DNA of 64,000 nt from Peteryoungia algae (GCF_030369675.1 NZ_CP128477.1:1116001-1180000), one strand, 5' to 3'; shown: positions 1 to 8,910, counted from the first letter of the stretch. Translations and numbers: made by a program. Notes: generated from the letters alone by a model not told the origin.

Positions 1-1362
1 GAACGTCAGAAGGCTCTGGCGGAAACGCGCAACGCAGAACTGGACCAGATCCGGATCGACGCCGAATACTCCGCCCTCCACGACTACCTCACCGCGCTGC
101 CGAACCGCCGCTATCTCGAAGCACGCCTCGACGAACTCCGGCAGTCGGCCAGTGCGCACAGCCGCGGCATCGCGGTGCTGCACATCGATCTCGACCGGTT
201 CAAGCAGATCAACGACACGCTCGGCCATGGTGCCGGCGACGCGATGCTGAAACATGCGGCCCGCATTCTGCGCGACAACATTCGCCCGACGGATTTCGCC
301 GCCCGAATCGGCGGCGACGAATTTGTCGTTCTTCTGGACTATGACGGCGAGAACGGAGTGCTTTCGGCGATTGCAGAGCGCATCATCGCCGAAATGCGCC
401 AGCCTGTCTGGCACAATGGCCAGGAATGCCGCTTCGGCGCAAGCATCGGCATCGCCTGTTCCGTGGACCGCAGCTCCGACCCCCGCGCATTGCTGCAGAA
501 CGCCGACATCGCCCTCTACAATGCGAAGAACCAGGGGCGTAATCGCCACGAATTCTATACCCAGTCGAGCGGCAGGCTGCTGGCGGATGCGCGACGGCTG
601 TCGAGCGAACTCCTGCGCGCGCTCGAAAACGACGAGATCATCCCCTTCTATCAGCTGCAATTCGAGGCCCGGACACGGCAAATCTCGGGTGCGGAATGTC
701 TGGCCCGCTGGCGCCACCCGACTCACGGCATTCTCGGACCGGAGCGCTTTCTCGCGGCGGCCGAGGAATGCGGCGTCCTGGCCCAGATCGACCAAATCAT
801 TCTTGAAAAGTCCCTCGCCGATGTTGCCGCGTGGCGCGAAGAGGGCCTCGACCTGCCGAAGATCTCCGTCAACGTCTCGGCGAGGCGCCTGATGGATCCC
901 AATCTCGCAAGCGGCCTCGCCGCCCTCGATATCAAGCCGGGCCAGGTCTCCTTCGAACTGCTGGAAAGCGTCTTTCTCGACCGGCAGGATGCTGCCGTGA
1001 TGACCAATCTGGAAACCTTGCGCAGGCTTTCGATCGACATCGAGATCGATGATTTCGGCACGGGCCACGCCTCGATCGTCGGGCTGCTGAACCTGAAACC
1101 GAGCACGCTCAAGATCGACCGCCAGTTGATCGAGAACATCCCGAAGAGCCAGGAGCAACGCATCCTGGTCATGTCCATCATTCAGATCGCGCGCTCTCTC
1201 AAGATCAAGGTGACCGCCGAGGGCGTCGAGACCGAGGAGCACGCCCGTATCCTGAAGCGACTGGGCTGCGACGTGTTGCAGGGTTACGGCCTTGCCCGGC
1301 CACTTGACGCCACGGCGATCGCCGAGCTGCTCCGCGCACGCAAAAAAGCCGCCGCCACCTGA
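1..1362 (+). CDS. GGDEF-EAL cyclic-di-GMP protein, N-terminus cut off by the window edge
   Basis: The frame is open from base 1, so the start and any sensory domain lie upstream; 453 residues are visible. A GGDEF (diguanylate cyclase) domain begins near visible residue 29 with a D-x-LT-x-L-x-NR opening. An intact GGDEF signature lies at bases 310-324, preceded five residues earlier by an RxxD (RPTD) inhibitory-site motif. An EAL (phosphodiesterase) domain follows; its signature reads E-C-L (bases 694-702) instead of E-A-L, but the catalytic glutamate, the downstream N-V-S, DDFGTG, K-I-D and AEGVET motifs are kept. Both activities therefore look possible. It probably tunes cyclic-di-GMP for motility or surface growth. 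The stop overlaps the terminator of the convergent downstream gene. Confidence 0.95.
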   Translation, partial: ERQKALAETRNAELDQIRIDAEYSALHDYLTALPNRRYLEARLDELRQSASAHSRGIAVLHIDLDRFKQINDTLGHGAGDAMLKHAARILRDNIRPTDFAARIGGDEFVVLLDYDGENGVLSAIAERIIAEMRQPVWHNGQECRFGASIGIACSVDRSSDPRALLQNADIALYNAKNQGRNRHEFYTQSSGRLLADARRLSSELLRALENDEIIPFYQLQFEARTRQISGAECLARWRHPTHGILGPERFLAAAEECGVLAQIDQIILEKSLADVAAWREEGLDLPKISVNVSARRLMDPNLASGLAALDIKPGQVSFELLESVFLDRQDAAVMTNLETLRRLSIDIEIDDFGTGHASIVGLLNLKPSTLKIDRQLIENIPKSQEQRILVMSIIQIARSLKIKVTAEGVETEEHARILKRLGCDVLQGYGLARPLDATAIAELLRARKKAAAT

Positions 1363-1378
1363 TCGGGGGCGGCGGCTT
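1342..1378 (-). terminator. Rho-independent terminator of the zeta-inhibitor gene
   Basis: A perfect 11-bp stem, AAGCCGCCGCC (1346-1356) with GGCGGCGGCTT (1368-1378), is followed on the minus strand by a run of T (complement of A1342-1347). It therefore suits the minus-strand gene ending at 1398. Read on the plus strand it lacks a T-tract, and it overlaps the stop of the GGDEF-EAL gene. Confidence 0.8.
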
Positions 1379-1397
1379 CAAACATTAAGTCCGAGAC

Positions 1398-1712
1398 TCA
1401 GGTGTTCTGAATCTGCTCGATAGCCTGTCCGAGGAACTCGACCATCTTGGCGCGCAGCTCCTCGTCGGTGATGGACACGCCACCGGCGACCAGGTCACCC
1501 ATGACCTTGCGGATGACATCCTCGTCGCCGGCTTCCTCGAAATCGGCCGCGATGACTTCCTTCGCATAGGCGTCCGGGTCAGCCTTGCCGAGCAGACCTG
1601 CCGCCCAGAGACCGACGAGCTTGTTGCGACGCGCTTCGGCCTTGAAGCGCAGCTCCTGATCATGGGCGAACTTGTTTTCGAAAGCCTTTTCGCGATCACT
1701 CATGCCGCTCAT
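1398..1712 (-). CDS. F1-ATPase inhibitor subunit zeta (DUF1476 family)
   Basis: This 104-residue protein matches the alphaproteobacterial zeta subunit (DUF1476), which binds F1 and blocks ATP hydrolysis by the ATP synthase. The hallmark segments are the N-terminal [13 protein letters not shown] helix, then F-K-A-E-A-R-R-N-K and [10 protein letters not shown]. It is cytoplasmic and all-helical. The start at 1712 is chosen because GGGAG lies about 7 bases upstream; an in-frame ATG three codons later (1703) is possible. A longer open frame upstream has no ribosome-binding site. It is divergent from purC and has its own terminator at 1342-1378. Confidence 0.93.
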   Translation of the reverse strand: MSGMSDREKAFENKFAHDQELRFKAEARRNKLVGLWAAGLLGKADPDAYAKEVIAADFEEAGDEDVIRKVMGDLVAGGVSITDEELRAKMVEFLGQAIEQIQNT

Positions 1713-1955
1713 ATCGATCTCCCGTTTTGTGCCGTCATTGTGCGGTTTGGTTTCCCCATTAATCAAAAGGGAGTACAAAGTGCAATGCAAACTTCCGCGA
1801 TTCTGGGCGAGCCGCCCGCAACGCGACGTTTTGGCAGGAAGGGACGAACTCCGCATTGTGAAAAGCCGGGTTTTCCGTTAAGGGACCGCTTCAAAGACCG
1901 ATCCACAGCATCCGCGCCAACCGCGCCGGGATGCCAACAACAGAGAAAATCACCC

Positions 1956-2720
1956 ATGAACCGTCGCCGCCGCGTTTACGAGGGCAAGGCAAAGATCCTC
2001 TATGAGGGTCCCGAGCCCGGCACGCTGATCCAGTTCTTCAAGGATGATGCAACGGCTTTCAACAAGAAGAAGCACGAAGTCATCGACGGAAAGGGCGTTC
2101 TGAACAACCGCATCTCCGAATACGTCTTCACGCATCTGAACAAGATCGGCATTCCGACCCACTTCATCCGCCGCATGAACATGCGCGAGCAGTTGATCAA
2201 GGAAGTCGAGATCATCCCGCTTGAGATCGTCGTGCGCAATGTCGCCGCCGGCTCGCTCTCGACCCGCCTTGGCATCGAGGAAGGCATCGTTCTGCCGCGC
2301 TCGATCATCGAATTCTACTACAAGTCGGACGCACTCGGCGACCCCATGGTCTCTGAAGAGCACATCACCGCCTTCGGCTGGGCCAATCCTGCCGAACTCG
2401 ACGACATCATGGCACTCGCCATCCGCGTCAACGACTTCCTGTCCGGCCTCTTCCTCGGCATCGGCATCCAGCTCGTCGACTTCAAGATCGAATGCGGGCG
2501 CCTCTACGAAGGCGACATGATGCGCATCATCCTGGCCGACGAGATCTCGCCGGACAGCTGCCGCCTTTGGGACATCGAGACGCGCGAGAAGCTCGACAAG
2601 GACCGCTTCCGCCAGGATCTGGGCGGGCTTCTCGAAGCCTATCAGGAAGTGGCGCGCCGCCTCGGCATCATGAATGAAAACGAACCGATCCGTGGCACGG
2701 GCCCGGTTCTCGTCAAGTAA
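1956..2720 (+). CDS. purC: Phosphoribosylaminoimidazole-succinocarboxamide synthase (SAICAR synthetase)
   Basis: The 254-residue protein condenses CAIR with aspartate using ATP, the seventh step in bacterial IMP synthesis. Visible signatures include the ATP-grasp-like start [24 protein letters not shown] in the middle, V-D-F-K-I-E-C-G and [13 protein letters not shown]. Length is normal for the family. The start at 1956 aligns with the conserved N-terminus, while the open frame extends upstream without conserved sequence. It leads a purine cluster with purS 18 bases downstream, then purQ, and purL 3.5 kb away. Confidence 0.97.
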   Translation: MNRRRRVYEGKAKILYEGPEPGTLIQFFKDDATAFNKKKHEVIDGKGVLNNRISEYVFTHLNKIGIPTHFIRRMNMREQLIKEVEIIPLEIVVRNVAAGSLSTRLGIEEGIVLPRSIIEFYYKSDALGDPMVSEEHITAFGWANPAELDDIMALAIRVNDFLSGLFLGIGIQLVDFKIECGRLYEGDMMRIILADEISPDSCRLWDIETREKLDKDRFRQDLGGLLEAYQEVARRLGIMNENEPIRGTGPVLVK

Positions 2721-2738
2721 GCTTTGGAGAAGAGATCA

Positions 2739-2981
2739 GTGATCAAGGCACGTGTCACAGTCACCCTGAAGAACGGCGTTCTGGACCCGCAGGGCAAGGC
2801 CATCGAGGGGGCGCTCGGCGCCCTCGGTTTCGACGGCGTCGGCCAGGTCCGTCAGGGCAAGGTATTCGATCTCGAACTCGCCGGCGACGACAAGGCCAAG
2901 GCAGAGACCGAGCTGAAGGCCATGTGCGAAAAGCTCCTCGCCAACACGGTTATCGAGAATTATACTATCTCCATCGCCTGA
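2739..2981 (+). CDS. purS: PurS subunit of FGAM synthetase
   Basis: This 80-residue protein is the small dimeric bridging subunit of the three-part FGAM synthetase (PurL-PurQ-PurS), which converts FGAR and glutamine to FGAM in purine synthesis. The I-K-A-R-V-T-V-T-L-K opening, V-L-D-P-Q-G-K-A-I and the V-R-Q-G-K-V-F-D-L-E-L strand are typical. The start is GTG at 2739: the sequence TTGGAGA at 2724-2730 is its ribosome-binding site and should not be taken as an upstream TTG start. It sits 18 bases after purC, clearly in the same transcript. Confidence 0.96.
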   Translation: MIKARVTVTLKNGVLDPQGKAIEGALGALGFDGVGQVRQGKVFDLELAGDDKAKAETELKAMCEKLLANTVIENYTISIA

Positions 2982-3000
2982 GGGTTGAGGGAGATGCATG

Positions 3001-3258
3001 ATGGCCGAAGTCGCCAGCGAATTGATGTTCGAGCCTCTGAAGAAGCTCAATCAGCGATTTGACAAGGTGGACTTTGCCATCAGCGAGTTGCGCGCGGACA
3101 ATCAGACAATGCGCGCGCAATTGCATGCACTGCAGGGTGACGTGAACAACCTGCGCGCAACCGTCGGACACTTTGAAAGCCGATTTGACCGCATCGACAA
3201 TCGTCTGGAACTACGCGAGTTCCAGGAAGCCCAGATAAGGTTTGAGCCACAGCCATGA
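3001..3258 (+). CDS. Small coiled-coil protein encoded inside the purine operon
   Basis: I do not recognise a named family for this 85-residue protein. After a short N-terminus it is built of heptad-like helix: [12 protein letters not shown], then [12 protein letters not shown] and [12 protein letters not shown], which predicts a short, probably oligomeric, coiled coil. It starts 20 bases after purS (GAGGGAG at 2987-2993 with 7 bases to the ATG at 3001; an ATG at 2998 is also in frame). Its stop overlaps the purQ start by four bases, so the two are translationally coupled. That placement suggests a role linked to the purine genes or a neutral insertion; neither can be shown here. Confidence 0.8.
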   Translation: MAEVASELMFEPLKKLNQRFDKVDFAISELRADNQTMRAQLHALQGDVNNLRATVGHFESRFDRIDNRLELREFQEAQIRFEPQP

Positions 3259-3926
3259 AATCAGCCGTCGTCCAGCTCCCAGGCCTCAACCGTGACCGCG
3301 ACATGATCGCGGCTCTCACCAAGATCTCCGGCCATGCGCCGGTGACGATCTGGCAGACCGAGACCGAGATCCCGGATGTCGACCTGATCGTCATCCCCGG
3401 CGGCTTCTCCTACGGCGACTATCTGCGTTGTGGGGCCATTGCCGCCCGCATGCCGGTCATGCAGGCAATCAAGGACAAGGCCGAAAAGGGCGTCAAGGTC
3501 ATCGGCGTCTGCAACGGCTTCCAGATCCTCGTCGAAGCCGGCATGCTGCCAGGCGCCCTGATGCGCAACACCTCGCTGAAGTTCGTCTGCAAGGAAATCA
3601 AGCTCGAGGTCGTCAACGCCGATACCGACTTCACCCGTGCCTATGCCAAGGGTCAGATAATCCGCTGCCCGGTCGCGCACCACGACGGCAACTACTTTGC
3701 CGATGCCGAGACGCTGAAGGCGATCGAAGGCAATGGCCAGGTCGTGTTCCGCTATGCCGATGCGACAAATCCGAACGGATCGATGAACGACATTGCCGGC
3801 GTGATCAACGCGAAGGGCAATGTCCTTGGCATGATGCCGCATCCGGAAAACCTGATCGAAGCGGCCCATGGCGGCAATGACGGTCGCGGTATTTTCGCCT
3901 CGGCACTGGACGTGATCGCGGCCTGA
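3255..3926 (+). CDS. purQ: FGAM synthetase glutaminase subunit PurQ
   Basis: This 223-residue class I glutamine amidotransferase releases ammonia from glutamine for PurL. The catalytic triad is visible: nucleophile Cys86 in V-C-N-G-F-Q, and His196/Glu198 in P-H-P-E-N-L. The N-terminal [12 protein letters not shown] and [13 protein letters not shown] motifs are standard for PurQ. The start codon overlaps the stop of the preceding small gene in an ATGA arrangement, implying translational coupling within the operon purC-purS-small gene-purQ. Confidence 0.97.
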   Translation: MKSAVVQLPGLNRDRDMIAALTKISGHAPVTIWQTETEIPDVDLIVIPGGFSYGDYLRCGAIAARMPVMQAIKDKAEKGVKVIGVCNGFQILVEAGMLPGALMRNTSLKFVCKEIKLEVVNADTDFTRAYAKGQIIRCPVAHHDGNYFADAETLKAIEGNGQVVFRYADATNPNGSMNDIAGVINAKGNVLGMMPHPENLIEAAHGGNDGRGIFASALDVIAA

Positions 3927-3987
3927 GGTAAGCCTCGCTTAACCACCGCCCTTTAAGGGAAGACGGCAGCCAGCCGAAAGAACGCCC

Positions 3988-4374
3988 ATGCGCCGCTTCG
4001 CCTTTTTCGTCATCCTCCTTGCAGCAGCCGGCCTTGCGGCCTGCAAGCCGGAGGCACCGCGACCACCTACAGGTGGACAGTCAGCGCTCGACATCATGGA
4101 AAAGGTGGCCGTCGGCGCAAACCGCTGCTGGTTCAAATCCGGCGACCCGGCGTTCAAGGCCTATTCGCTCGCCCCGGAACTCACGTCCTTCTCCGGCCGC
4201 CCCCGCATCCTGCTGGTGCGCAAGGGCTCACCAGACATCCGTCCGCTCCTTGTCGTACAGGCGGAAGGCCGCCCGGCGCGTCTCGATGCCTTCGGCCCAC
4301 TGATGAACGAAACGCTTGCGCCACGCATCCAGAAGGATGTCGTGCGCTGGGCAAACGGCGCCAAGGACTGCTGA
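3988..4374 (+). CDS. Putative lipoprotein of unknown function
   Basis: The 128-residue product begins with a signal peptide ending in a lipobox, L-A-A-C with Cys19, so it should be lipid-anchored and exported. The mature part is rich in proline at its start, then holds a compact domain of about 90 residues with the segment R-P-R-I-L-L-V-R-K-G and a C-terminal W-A-N-G-A-K-D-C. No family is recognised. It follows purQ by 61 bases on the same strand and could be cotranscribed. The next gene on the minus strand ends immediately beside it, with the two stop codons adjacent at 4372-4377. Confidence 0.82.
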   Translation: MRRFAFFVILLAAAGLAACKPEAPRPPTGGQSALDIMEKVAVGANRCWFKSGDPAFKAYSLAPELTSFSGRPRILLVRKGSPDIRPLLVVQAEGRPARLDAFGPLMNETLAPRIQKDVVRWANGAKDC

Positions 4375-4635
4375 TCAGACCGGCGGCTGATAAAGGCGTT
4401 CGACCAGCAACAGACGCGACTTTCTGATTTCGCGCTCGGCCATGTCGGGCGAAAGGCCCACATCTCGCAATTGCTCCTCGGTCAACTGCGCGAGATGAAT
4501 GCGCGTTCGCCGCTGCCGCCGCCTCAGTGTCGAAGCCGCTCCGACGGCCCGGGCAATGGCCATCAGCCATGCCAGCCGCGCCGGACGAACGGGATCATTG
4601 TGCGAATTTGATGTGATTGTATCTATTGTCACCAT
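4375..4635 (-). CDS. DUF1127 small protein
   Basis: This 86-residue protein carries the DUF1127 (YjiS-like) motif near its C-terminus: Q-L-T-E-E-Q-L-R-D-V-G-L-S, after an Arg-rich stretch (L-R-R-R-Q-R-R). DUF1127 proteins in rhizobia and Agrobacterium are small arginine-rich proteins, some reported to act on phosphate/carbon metabolism and RNA turnover; the role of this one is not known. AGGAG lies 8 bases before the ATG at 4635. It is divergent from the MocR-type regulator and its start codon overlaps a copy of that regulator's operator half site, so it is the likely regulatory target. Confidence 0.88.
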   Translation of the reverse strand: MVTIDTITSNSHNDPVRPARLAWLMAIARAVGAASTLRRRQRRTRIHLAQLTEEQLRDVGLSPDMAEREIRKSRLLLVERLYQPPV

Positions 4636-4671
4636 GATGGAAACTCCTAAGGGCTAGTCCGTCGGCATGAC

Positions 4672-4700
4672 CGTATGAATTGACTCCCATGCCGTGACAA
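4672..4700 (-). promoter_or_regulatory. Candidate promoter of the DUF1127 gene, -35 inside the MocR operator
   Basis: On the minus strand a TTGTCA -35 element (plus 4695-4700) and a CATACG -10-like element (plus 4672-4677) are 17 bases apart, 37 bases before the DUF1127 start. The -35 coincides with one arm of the operator palindrome. The -10 is weak, so this is an inference. Confidence 0.4.
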
Positions 4701-4715
4701 TCTATAGAATTGTCA
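4680..4715 (+). promoter_or_regulatory. mocR-type promoter with overlapping palindromic operator
   Basis: A TTGACT -35 (4680-4685), 17-base spacer and TATAGA -10 (4703-4708) make a good sigma70-type promoter. A 21-bp near-perfect palindrome, TGACAAT (4695-4701), CTATAGA, ATTGTCA (4709-4715), covers the -10. Transcription should begin at about 4714-4718, right at the ATG at 4718. Autoregulation by the downstream MocR-type protein is the natural reading. Confidence 0.7.
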
Positions 4716-4717
4716 TC

Positions 4718-6136
4718 ATGACAAATTGGCTCCCCTCTCTTGAAGCCGGCACCGGTCCGCTGTATGTGCGCATCGCCGATGATGCGGAAAACGCCATCAA
4801 ATCAGGCGCATTGCCTCTCGGCGCCAAATTGCCCCCGCAGCGCGATCTCGCCTATGATGTTGGGGTGACAATAGGGACAATATCCCGAGCCTATGCCTTG
4901 TTGCGTGAGCGCGGCCTGGTCAATGGCGAGGTCGGGCGCGGCACTTATGTGCAGGGCACGGACGACCAGGGATCGGCCACGCCGCGTGACCCGGTGTCGA
5001 TCCACTACGGCGGCACCCGCGCCATCATTCCGCCGCCGGGCAAGCTGCGCTTCGACACCACGGCTGCCATCGACGTTGGACAGGCCGATATTGTCGGACG
5101 CATCATGGCCGAGATCGCCTCCGCGCATCCGGGTGAGATTTCAAGCTACACCCGCACCCTCTCCCCAGATTGGCTCGAGGCAGGGCGGCAATGGCTGTCT
5201 TCGGGCAACTGGACGCCGGACCCCGAACAGATACTCCCCCAACTGGGCGTGCATGCCGGCATCAACGCCGTTATCGCTGCTGTGAGTGGCGCCGGTGACC
5301 GGATCGTGTGCGAGCACCTCACCTATTCGCAAGTCTCGCGCAGCGCGAACCTGATGGGACGACAGATCGCACTGGTCGATTCCGACGCCGACGGCATTCT
5401 GCCGGAGGATTTCGAGCGTGTCTGCGCCCGCGAACATCCGAAGGCTGCCTTCATCATGTCGTCGGGCCAGAACCCGACGCTGGCGAGCCTTCCGCTCTCC
5501 AGGCGCAAGGACATTGTCGAGATCGCCCGCAAATACAATGTCTGGCTGATCGAGGACTATCTCTATGGCGGCATGATCGCAGACGAGATCCCGCTTCTGG
5601 CCGAACTGGCGCCGGACCGCACCTTTCTGCTCAACGGATTGTCGAAATGCGTCGCCGCCGGCGTACGCGGCGGCTGGGTCGCCTGCCCGCCGCATATGAG
5701 CCAGCGCGTTCGCGTCACCCAGAAGATGGTGAGCGGCGGCCTGCCCTTCCTCCTTGCCGAATTGTCCGCAAGACTTGTCTTGTCCGGCGCGGCTGGCGAT
5801 ATTCGCGGCAAGGTGCTCGCAGAAATCGGCGCGCGGGAAGAAATCGTCCGCCAGTGCTTTGCCGGAAAGGATTTTCGCTCGCACCCGCGCCTGCCCTTCT
5901 TCTGGCTGAAGCTGCCGGAACCCTGGATGTCCGGAACCTTCAAGCAGGCCGTTCTGGATGCCGATGTCCTGATTGATGATGAAGACGAGTTCAAGCCAGC
6001 CCGCTCGGCGCGCGTCTTCCACCATGTCCGGGTCGGTTTCAGCGAGGGACGCGATCGTGCGATTTCGGTGGAAGGGCTGAAGACGGTTCGGCGCGTCCTC
6101 GACCAGTCCCCGCTGGGCACCAGCGCCATCGTCTGA
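4718..6136 (+). CDS. MocR-type regulator: GntR DNA-binding domain fused to aminotransferase-like domain
   Basis: The 472-residue protein has an N-terminal winged-helix GntR domain (about residues 10-80; L-P-P-Q-R-D-L-A, then G-T-I-S-R-A-Y) and a fold-type I aminotransferase domain. PLP-binding residues are visible: Asp280 (I-E-D-Y-L-Y) and the Schiff-base Lys310 (N-G-L-S-K), plus S-S-G-Q-N-P-T. MocR proteins use the domain to sense PLP or amino compounds. A GTG eight codons upstream lies inside the operator, and no Shine-Dalgarno precedes the ATG at 4718, so translation is probably leaderless. It is divergent from the DUF1127 gene, its probable target. Confidence 0.92.
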   Translation: MTNWLPSLEAGTGPLYVRIADDAENAIKSGALPLGAKLPPQRDLAYDVGVTIGTISRAYALLRERGLVNGEVGRGTYVQGTDDQGSATPRDPVSIHYGGTRAIIPPPGKLRFDTTAAIDVGQADIVGRIMAEIASAHPGEISSYTRTLSPDWLEAGRQWLSSGNWTPDPEQILPQLGVHAGINAVIAAVSGAGDRIVCEHLTYSQVSRSANLMGRQIALVDSDADGILPEDFERVCAREHPKAAFIMSSGQNPTLASLPLSRRKDIVEIARKYNVWLIEDYLYGGMIADEIPLLAELAPDRTFLLNGLSKCVAAGVRGGWVACPPHMSQRVRVTQKMVSGGLPFLLAELSARLVLSGAAGDIRGKVLAEIGAREEIVRQCFAGKDFRSHPRLPFFWLKLPEPWMSGTFKQAVLDADVLIDDEDEFKPARSARVFHHVRVGFSEGRDRAISVEGLKTVRRVLDQSPLGTSAIV

Positions 6137-6282
6137 CAGCGATCCTCTCCATCCGCCATCGCCACGAAAGCGGCAGGAAAGGCCGGATTGCGCGCATTTT
6201 TCAAGTGCGCCGGGCGCAGGCTTGGGTTATAGCCTGCCTCGAAACCGATCTCCCACCGATCTCCCATTGCCCTGAGAGCCAG

Positions 6283-8505
6283 ATGACCGTTTCCAACTCC
6301 CGTCCCATCACCGCAGAATTGATCGCAAGCCACGGCCTGAAGCCGGATGAATACGATCGCATCCTGAACCTGATCGGACGCGAGCCGACCTTCACCGAGC
6401 TTGGCATCTTCTCGGCCATGTGGAACGAGCACTGCTCCTACAAGTCCTCGAAGAAGTGGTTGAAGACGCTGCCGACCAAGGGTCCGCGGGTTATCCAGGG
6501 ACCGGGCGAAAATGCCGGTGTCGTCGACATCGACGATGGCGATGTCGTCGTCTTCAAGATGGAGAGCCATAACCACCCGTCCTACATCGAACCCTATCAG
6601 GGAGCGGCAACCGGCGTCGGCGGTATCCTTCGCGACGTCTTCACCATGGGTGCCCGTCCGGTGGCCGCCATGAACGCCTTGCGCTTCGGCGCGCCTGATC
6701 ATCCGAAGACCAAGCATCTGGTGGCAGGTGTCGTCGCCGGTGTCGGCGGCTATGGCAATTCCTTCGGCGTGCCGACAGTCGGCGGTGAAGTCGAATTCGA
6801 CGCCCGCTACAACGGCAATATTCTCGTCAATGCATTTGCCGCCGGCCTTGCCAAGGCGGACGGCATCTTCCTGTCGGAAGCCAAGGGAGTCGGCCTTCCC
6901 GTCGTCTATCTCGGCGCCAAGACCGGCCGTGACGGCGTCGGCGGCGCCACAATGGCATCGGCCGAATTCGACGAATCGATCGAAGAGAAGCGCCCGACCG
7001 TGCAGGTCGGAGACCCCTTCACCGAAAAGTGCCTGCTGGAAGCCTGCCTCGAGTTGATGCAGACCGGCGCCGTCATCGCCATTCAGGACATGGGGGCTGC
7101 CGGCCTCACCTGCTCGGCGGTCGAAATGGGCGCAAAGGGCGACCTCGGCATTGAACTCATGCTGGACAAGGTGCCGGTGCGCGAGGAGCGCATGACGGCC
7201 TATGAAATGATGCTCTCGGAGAGCCAGGAGCGCATGCTCATGGTGCTTGAGCCCTCCAAGGAAGAGGTCGCCAAGGCGATCTTCGTCAAATGGGGGCTCG
7301 ACTTCGCCATCGTCGGCTACACCACCGACGACCTGCGCTTCCGCGTCATTCACCAGGGCGAGGAAGTCGCGAACCTGCCGATCAAGGAACTGGGCGACGA
7401 AGCCCCGGAATATGACCGTCCGTGGATCGAGCCGAAGACCCCGGCCCCGCTGGCCGAGAACGACATTCCGGCAGGCGACGTGACCGACGCACTTCTGAAG
7501 CTCGTCGGCTCGGCCAACAACTCCTCGCGCCGCTGGGTCTACGAGCAGTATGACACCCTGATCCAGGGCAACTCCCTGCAGCTTCCAGGCGGCGATGCTG
7601 GCGTCGTCCGCGTCGAGGGTCACGCCACCAAGGCGCTCGCCTTCTCCTCTGACGTCACCCCGCGTTACGTCGAGGCCGACCCGTTCGAAGGCGGCAAGCA
7701 GGCTGTCGCCGAATGCTGGCGCAACATTACGGCGACCGGTGCACTTCCGCTCGCCGCCACCGACAACCTGAACTTCGGCAACCCCGAGCGGCCCGAGATC
7801 ATGGGCCAGCTCGTCTTTGCCATCAAGGGCATTGGCGAGGCTTGCCTGGCGCTCGACTTCCCGATCGTGTCCGGCAATGTCTCGCTCTACAACGAGACCA
7901 ACGGCCAGGGCATCCTGCCGACCCCGACCATCGCCGGCGTCGGCCTGATGAAGGATTGGTCGAAGATGGCCCGCATCCGCTTTGCCGCACAGGGCGAGGC
8001 GATCCTGCTCGCCGGGGCTCCGTCTTCCTGGGGCACCCATCTCGGCCAGTCGGTCTATCTGCGCGACATTCATGGCCGCACCGACGGTCCGGCGCCTCAT
8101 GTCGATCTCGCCCATGAGAAGAAGGTCGGTGACTTCGTGCGCGGCCTGATCCAGGATGGTCTCGCGACCGCCGTGCACGACTGCTCGTCGGGTGGCCTCG
8201 CGCTCGCCGTTGCAGAAATGGCCATGGCCTCCGGCATCGGCGCCCATGTCAATGCCTTGAACGACGCCAACCCGGTGGCTGTCTTCTATGGCGAAGACCA
8301 GGGTCGCTACGTGCTGACGGTCAAGGAAGCAGACGTCGACACGGTCCAGGTCCGCGCTGAAGCCGCTGGCATCTTCTGCCCGTGGATCGGCCGCACGGGC
8401 GGTTCGAACGTCGTGCTCGGCGATGCACGTGCCATCGCCGTCGAGGAATTGAAGAAGGCGCATGAAGGCTGGTTCCCGGCCCTCATGGAAGGCGAACTCG
8501 CCTAA
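6283..8505 (+). CDS. purL: FGAM synthetase large subunit PurL
   Basis: The 740-residue protein is the catalytic subunit of FGAM synthetase, acting with PurS and PurQ encoded about 3 kb upstream. It has two AIRS-type halves. Visible signatures include [21 protein letters not shown] and [12 protein letters not shown] in the first half, and [13 protein letters not shown] in the second. Length is normal for the small (PurS-dependent) type. The start at 6283 has GAGAG upstream and matches the family N-terminus; the frame stays open upstream to 6205. It is separated from the other purine genes by the regulator pair, and is probably transcribed separately. Confidence 0.97.
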   Translation: MTVSNSRPITAELIASHGLKPDEYDRILNLIGREPTFTELGIFSAMWNEHCSYKSSKKWLKTLPTKGPRVIQGPGENAGVVDIDDGDVVVFKMESHNHPSYIEPYQGAATGVGGILRDVFTMGARPVAAMNALRFGAPDHPKTKHLVAGVVAGVGGYGNSFGVPTVGGEVEFDARYNGNILVNAFAAGLAKADGIFLSEAKGVGLPVVYLGAKTGRDGVGGATMASAEFDESIEEKRPTVQVGDPFTEKCLLEACLELMQTGAVIAIQDMGAAGLTCSAVEMGAKGDLGIELMLDKVPVREERMTAYEMMLSESQERMLMVLEPSKEEVAKAIFVKWGLDFAIVGYTTDDLRFRVIHQGEEVANLPIKELGDEAPEYDRPWIEPKTPAPLAENDIPAGDVTDALLKLVGSANNSSRRWVYEQYDTLIQGNSLQLPGGDAGVVRVEGHATKALAFSSDVTPRYVEADPFEGGKQAVAECWRNITATGALPLAATDNLNFGNPERPEIMGQLVFAIKGIGEACLALDFPIVSGNVSLYNETNGQGILPTPTIAGVGLMKDWSKMARIRFAAQGEAILLAGAPSSWGTHLGQSVYLRDIHGRTDGPAPHVDLAHEKKVGDFVRGLIQDGLATAVHDCSSGGLALAVAEMAMASGIGAHVNALNDANPVAVFYGEDQGRYVLTVKEADVDTVQVRAEAAGIFCPWIGRTGGSNVVLGDARAIAVEELKKAHEGWFPALMEGELA

Positions 8506-8531
8506 GGCCTTCGATCACATGCCTGTGGAGC

Positions 8532-8556
8532 ATGGGGTAGGTGCCACCTACCCCAT
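8532..8556. repeat. Perfect 12-bp palindrome between purL and bolA
   Basis: ATGGGGTAGGTG (8532-8543), one spacer base, then its exact reverse complement CACCTACCCCAT (8545-8556). No T-run follows on the plus strand, so it is not a typical terminator. It lies 27 bases after purL and 64 bases before bolA; it may be an operator or an RNA hairpin. Confidence 0.75.
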
Positions 8557-8619
8557 TGAAAGACTTCGGCGAATGCACGATAGTTCTCGCATTGCTGATT
8601 TGCATGAGGGATCCGTTTT

Positions 8620-8853
8620 ATGCCGATGAAACCAGGCGACATCGAAGACATGATCAAGGCCGGCATTCCGGGGGCGAAGGTCGTCATCCGCGATCTCGCC
8701 GGAGACGGTGATCACTACGCTGCCGAGGTCGTCGCCGAAGCTTTTCGCGGCAAGAGCCGCGTCCAGCAGCACCAGATGGTCTATGATGCGCTGAAGGGCA
8801 ATATGGGCGGCGTCCTGCATGCGCTGGCGCTGCAGACCAGCATTCCCGACTGA
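8620..8853 (+). CDS. bolA: BolA-family protein
   Basis: This 77-residue protein is a compact BolA/IbaG-type protein (I-E-D-M-I-K-A-G-I-P-G-A-K-V, then D-G-D-H-Y-A-A-E-V-V, and K-S-R-V-Q-Q-H-Q-M-V-Y-D-A-L). The conserved His in R-V-Q-Q-H-Q is the usual ligand for a shared 2Fe-2S cluster with a monothiol glutaredoxin. A CGFS glutaredoxin gene is present 1.66 kb downstream, with two unrelated genes between them. The pair is expected to act in iron-sulfur cluster handling and iron sensing. A palindrome precedes the gene at 8532-8556. Confidence 0.95.
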   Translation: MPMKPGDIEDMIKAGIPGAKVVIRDLAGDGDHYAAEVVAEAFRGKSRVQQHQMVYDALKGNMGGVLHALALQTSIPD

Positions 8854-8881
8854 AGGGACTGCCGTTCTTGAGGGGATATCC

Positions 8882-8908
8882 AAGGCCTGCCGTTCATCGG
8901 CAGGCCTT
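8882..8908. terminator. Convergent hairpin between bolA and the membrane hydrolase
   Basis: A perfect 11-bp stem, AAGGCCTGCCG (8882-8892) with CGGCAGGCCTT (8898-8908), has a 5-base loop. It lies between the 3' ends of bolA and the minus-strand gene ending at 8911. T-tracts are short on both strands, so termination strength is uncertain. Confidence 0.6.
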
Positions 8909-8910
8909 AT

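Noticed and set aside
2724..2738. TTG start for purS upstream of GTG 2739
   Set aside because: The TTG is part of the TTGGAGA ribosome-binding site, and the conserved protein begins at GTG 2739.
3938..3947. TTAACCAC near 3940 as a CtrA half site
   Set aside because: It differs from TTAACCAT in the last base and has no second half at the right spacing.
5563..8463. Open frame of 966 codons on the minus strand, antisense to purL
   Set aside because: It overlaps purL and the end of the MocR-type gene on the other strand, with no own start signal or known domain. A shadow of high-GC coding DNA.
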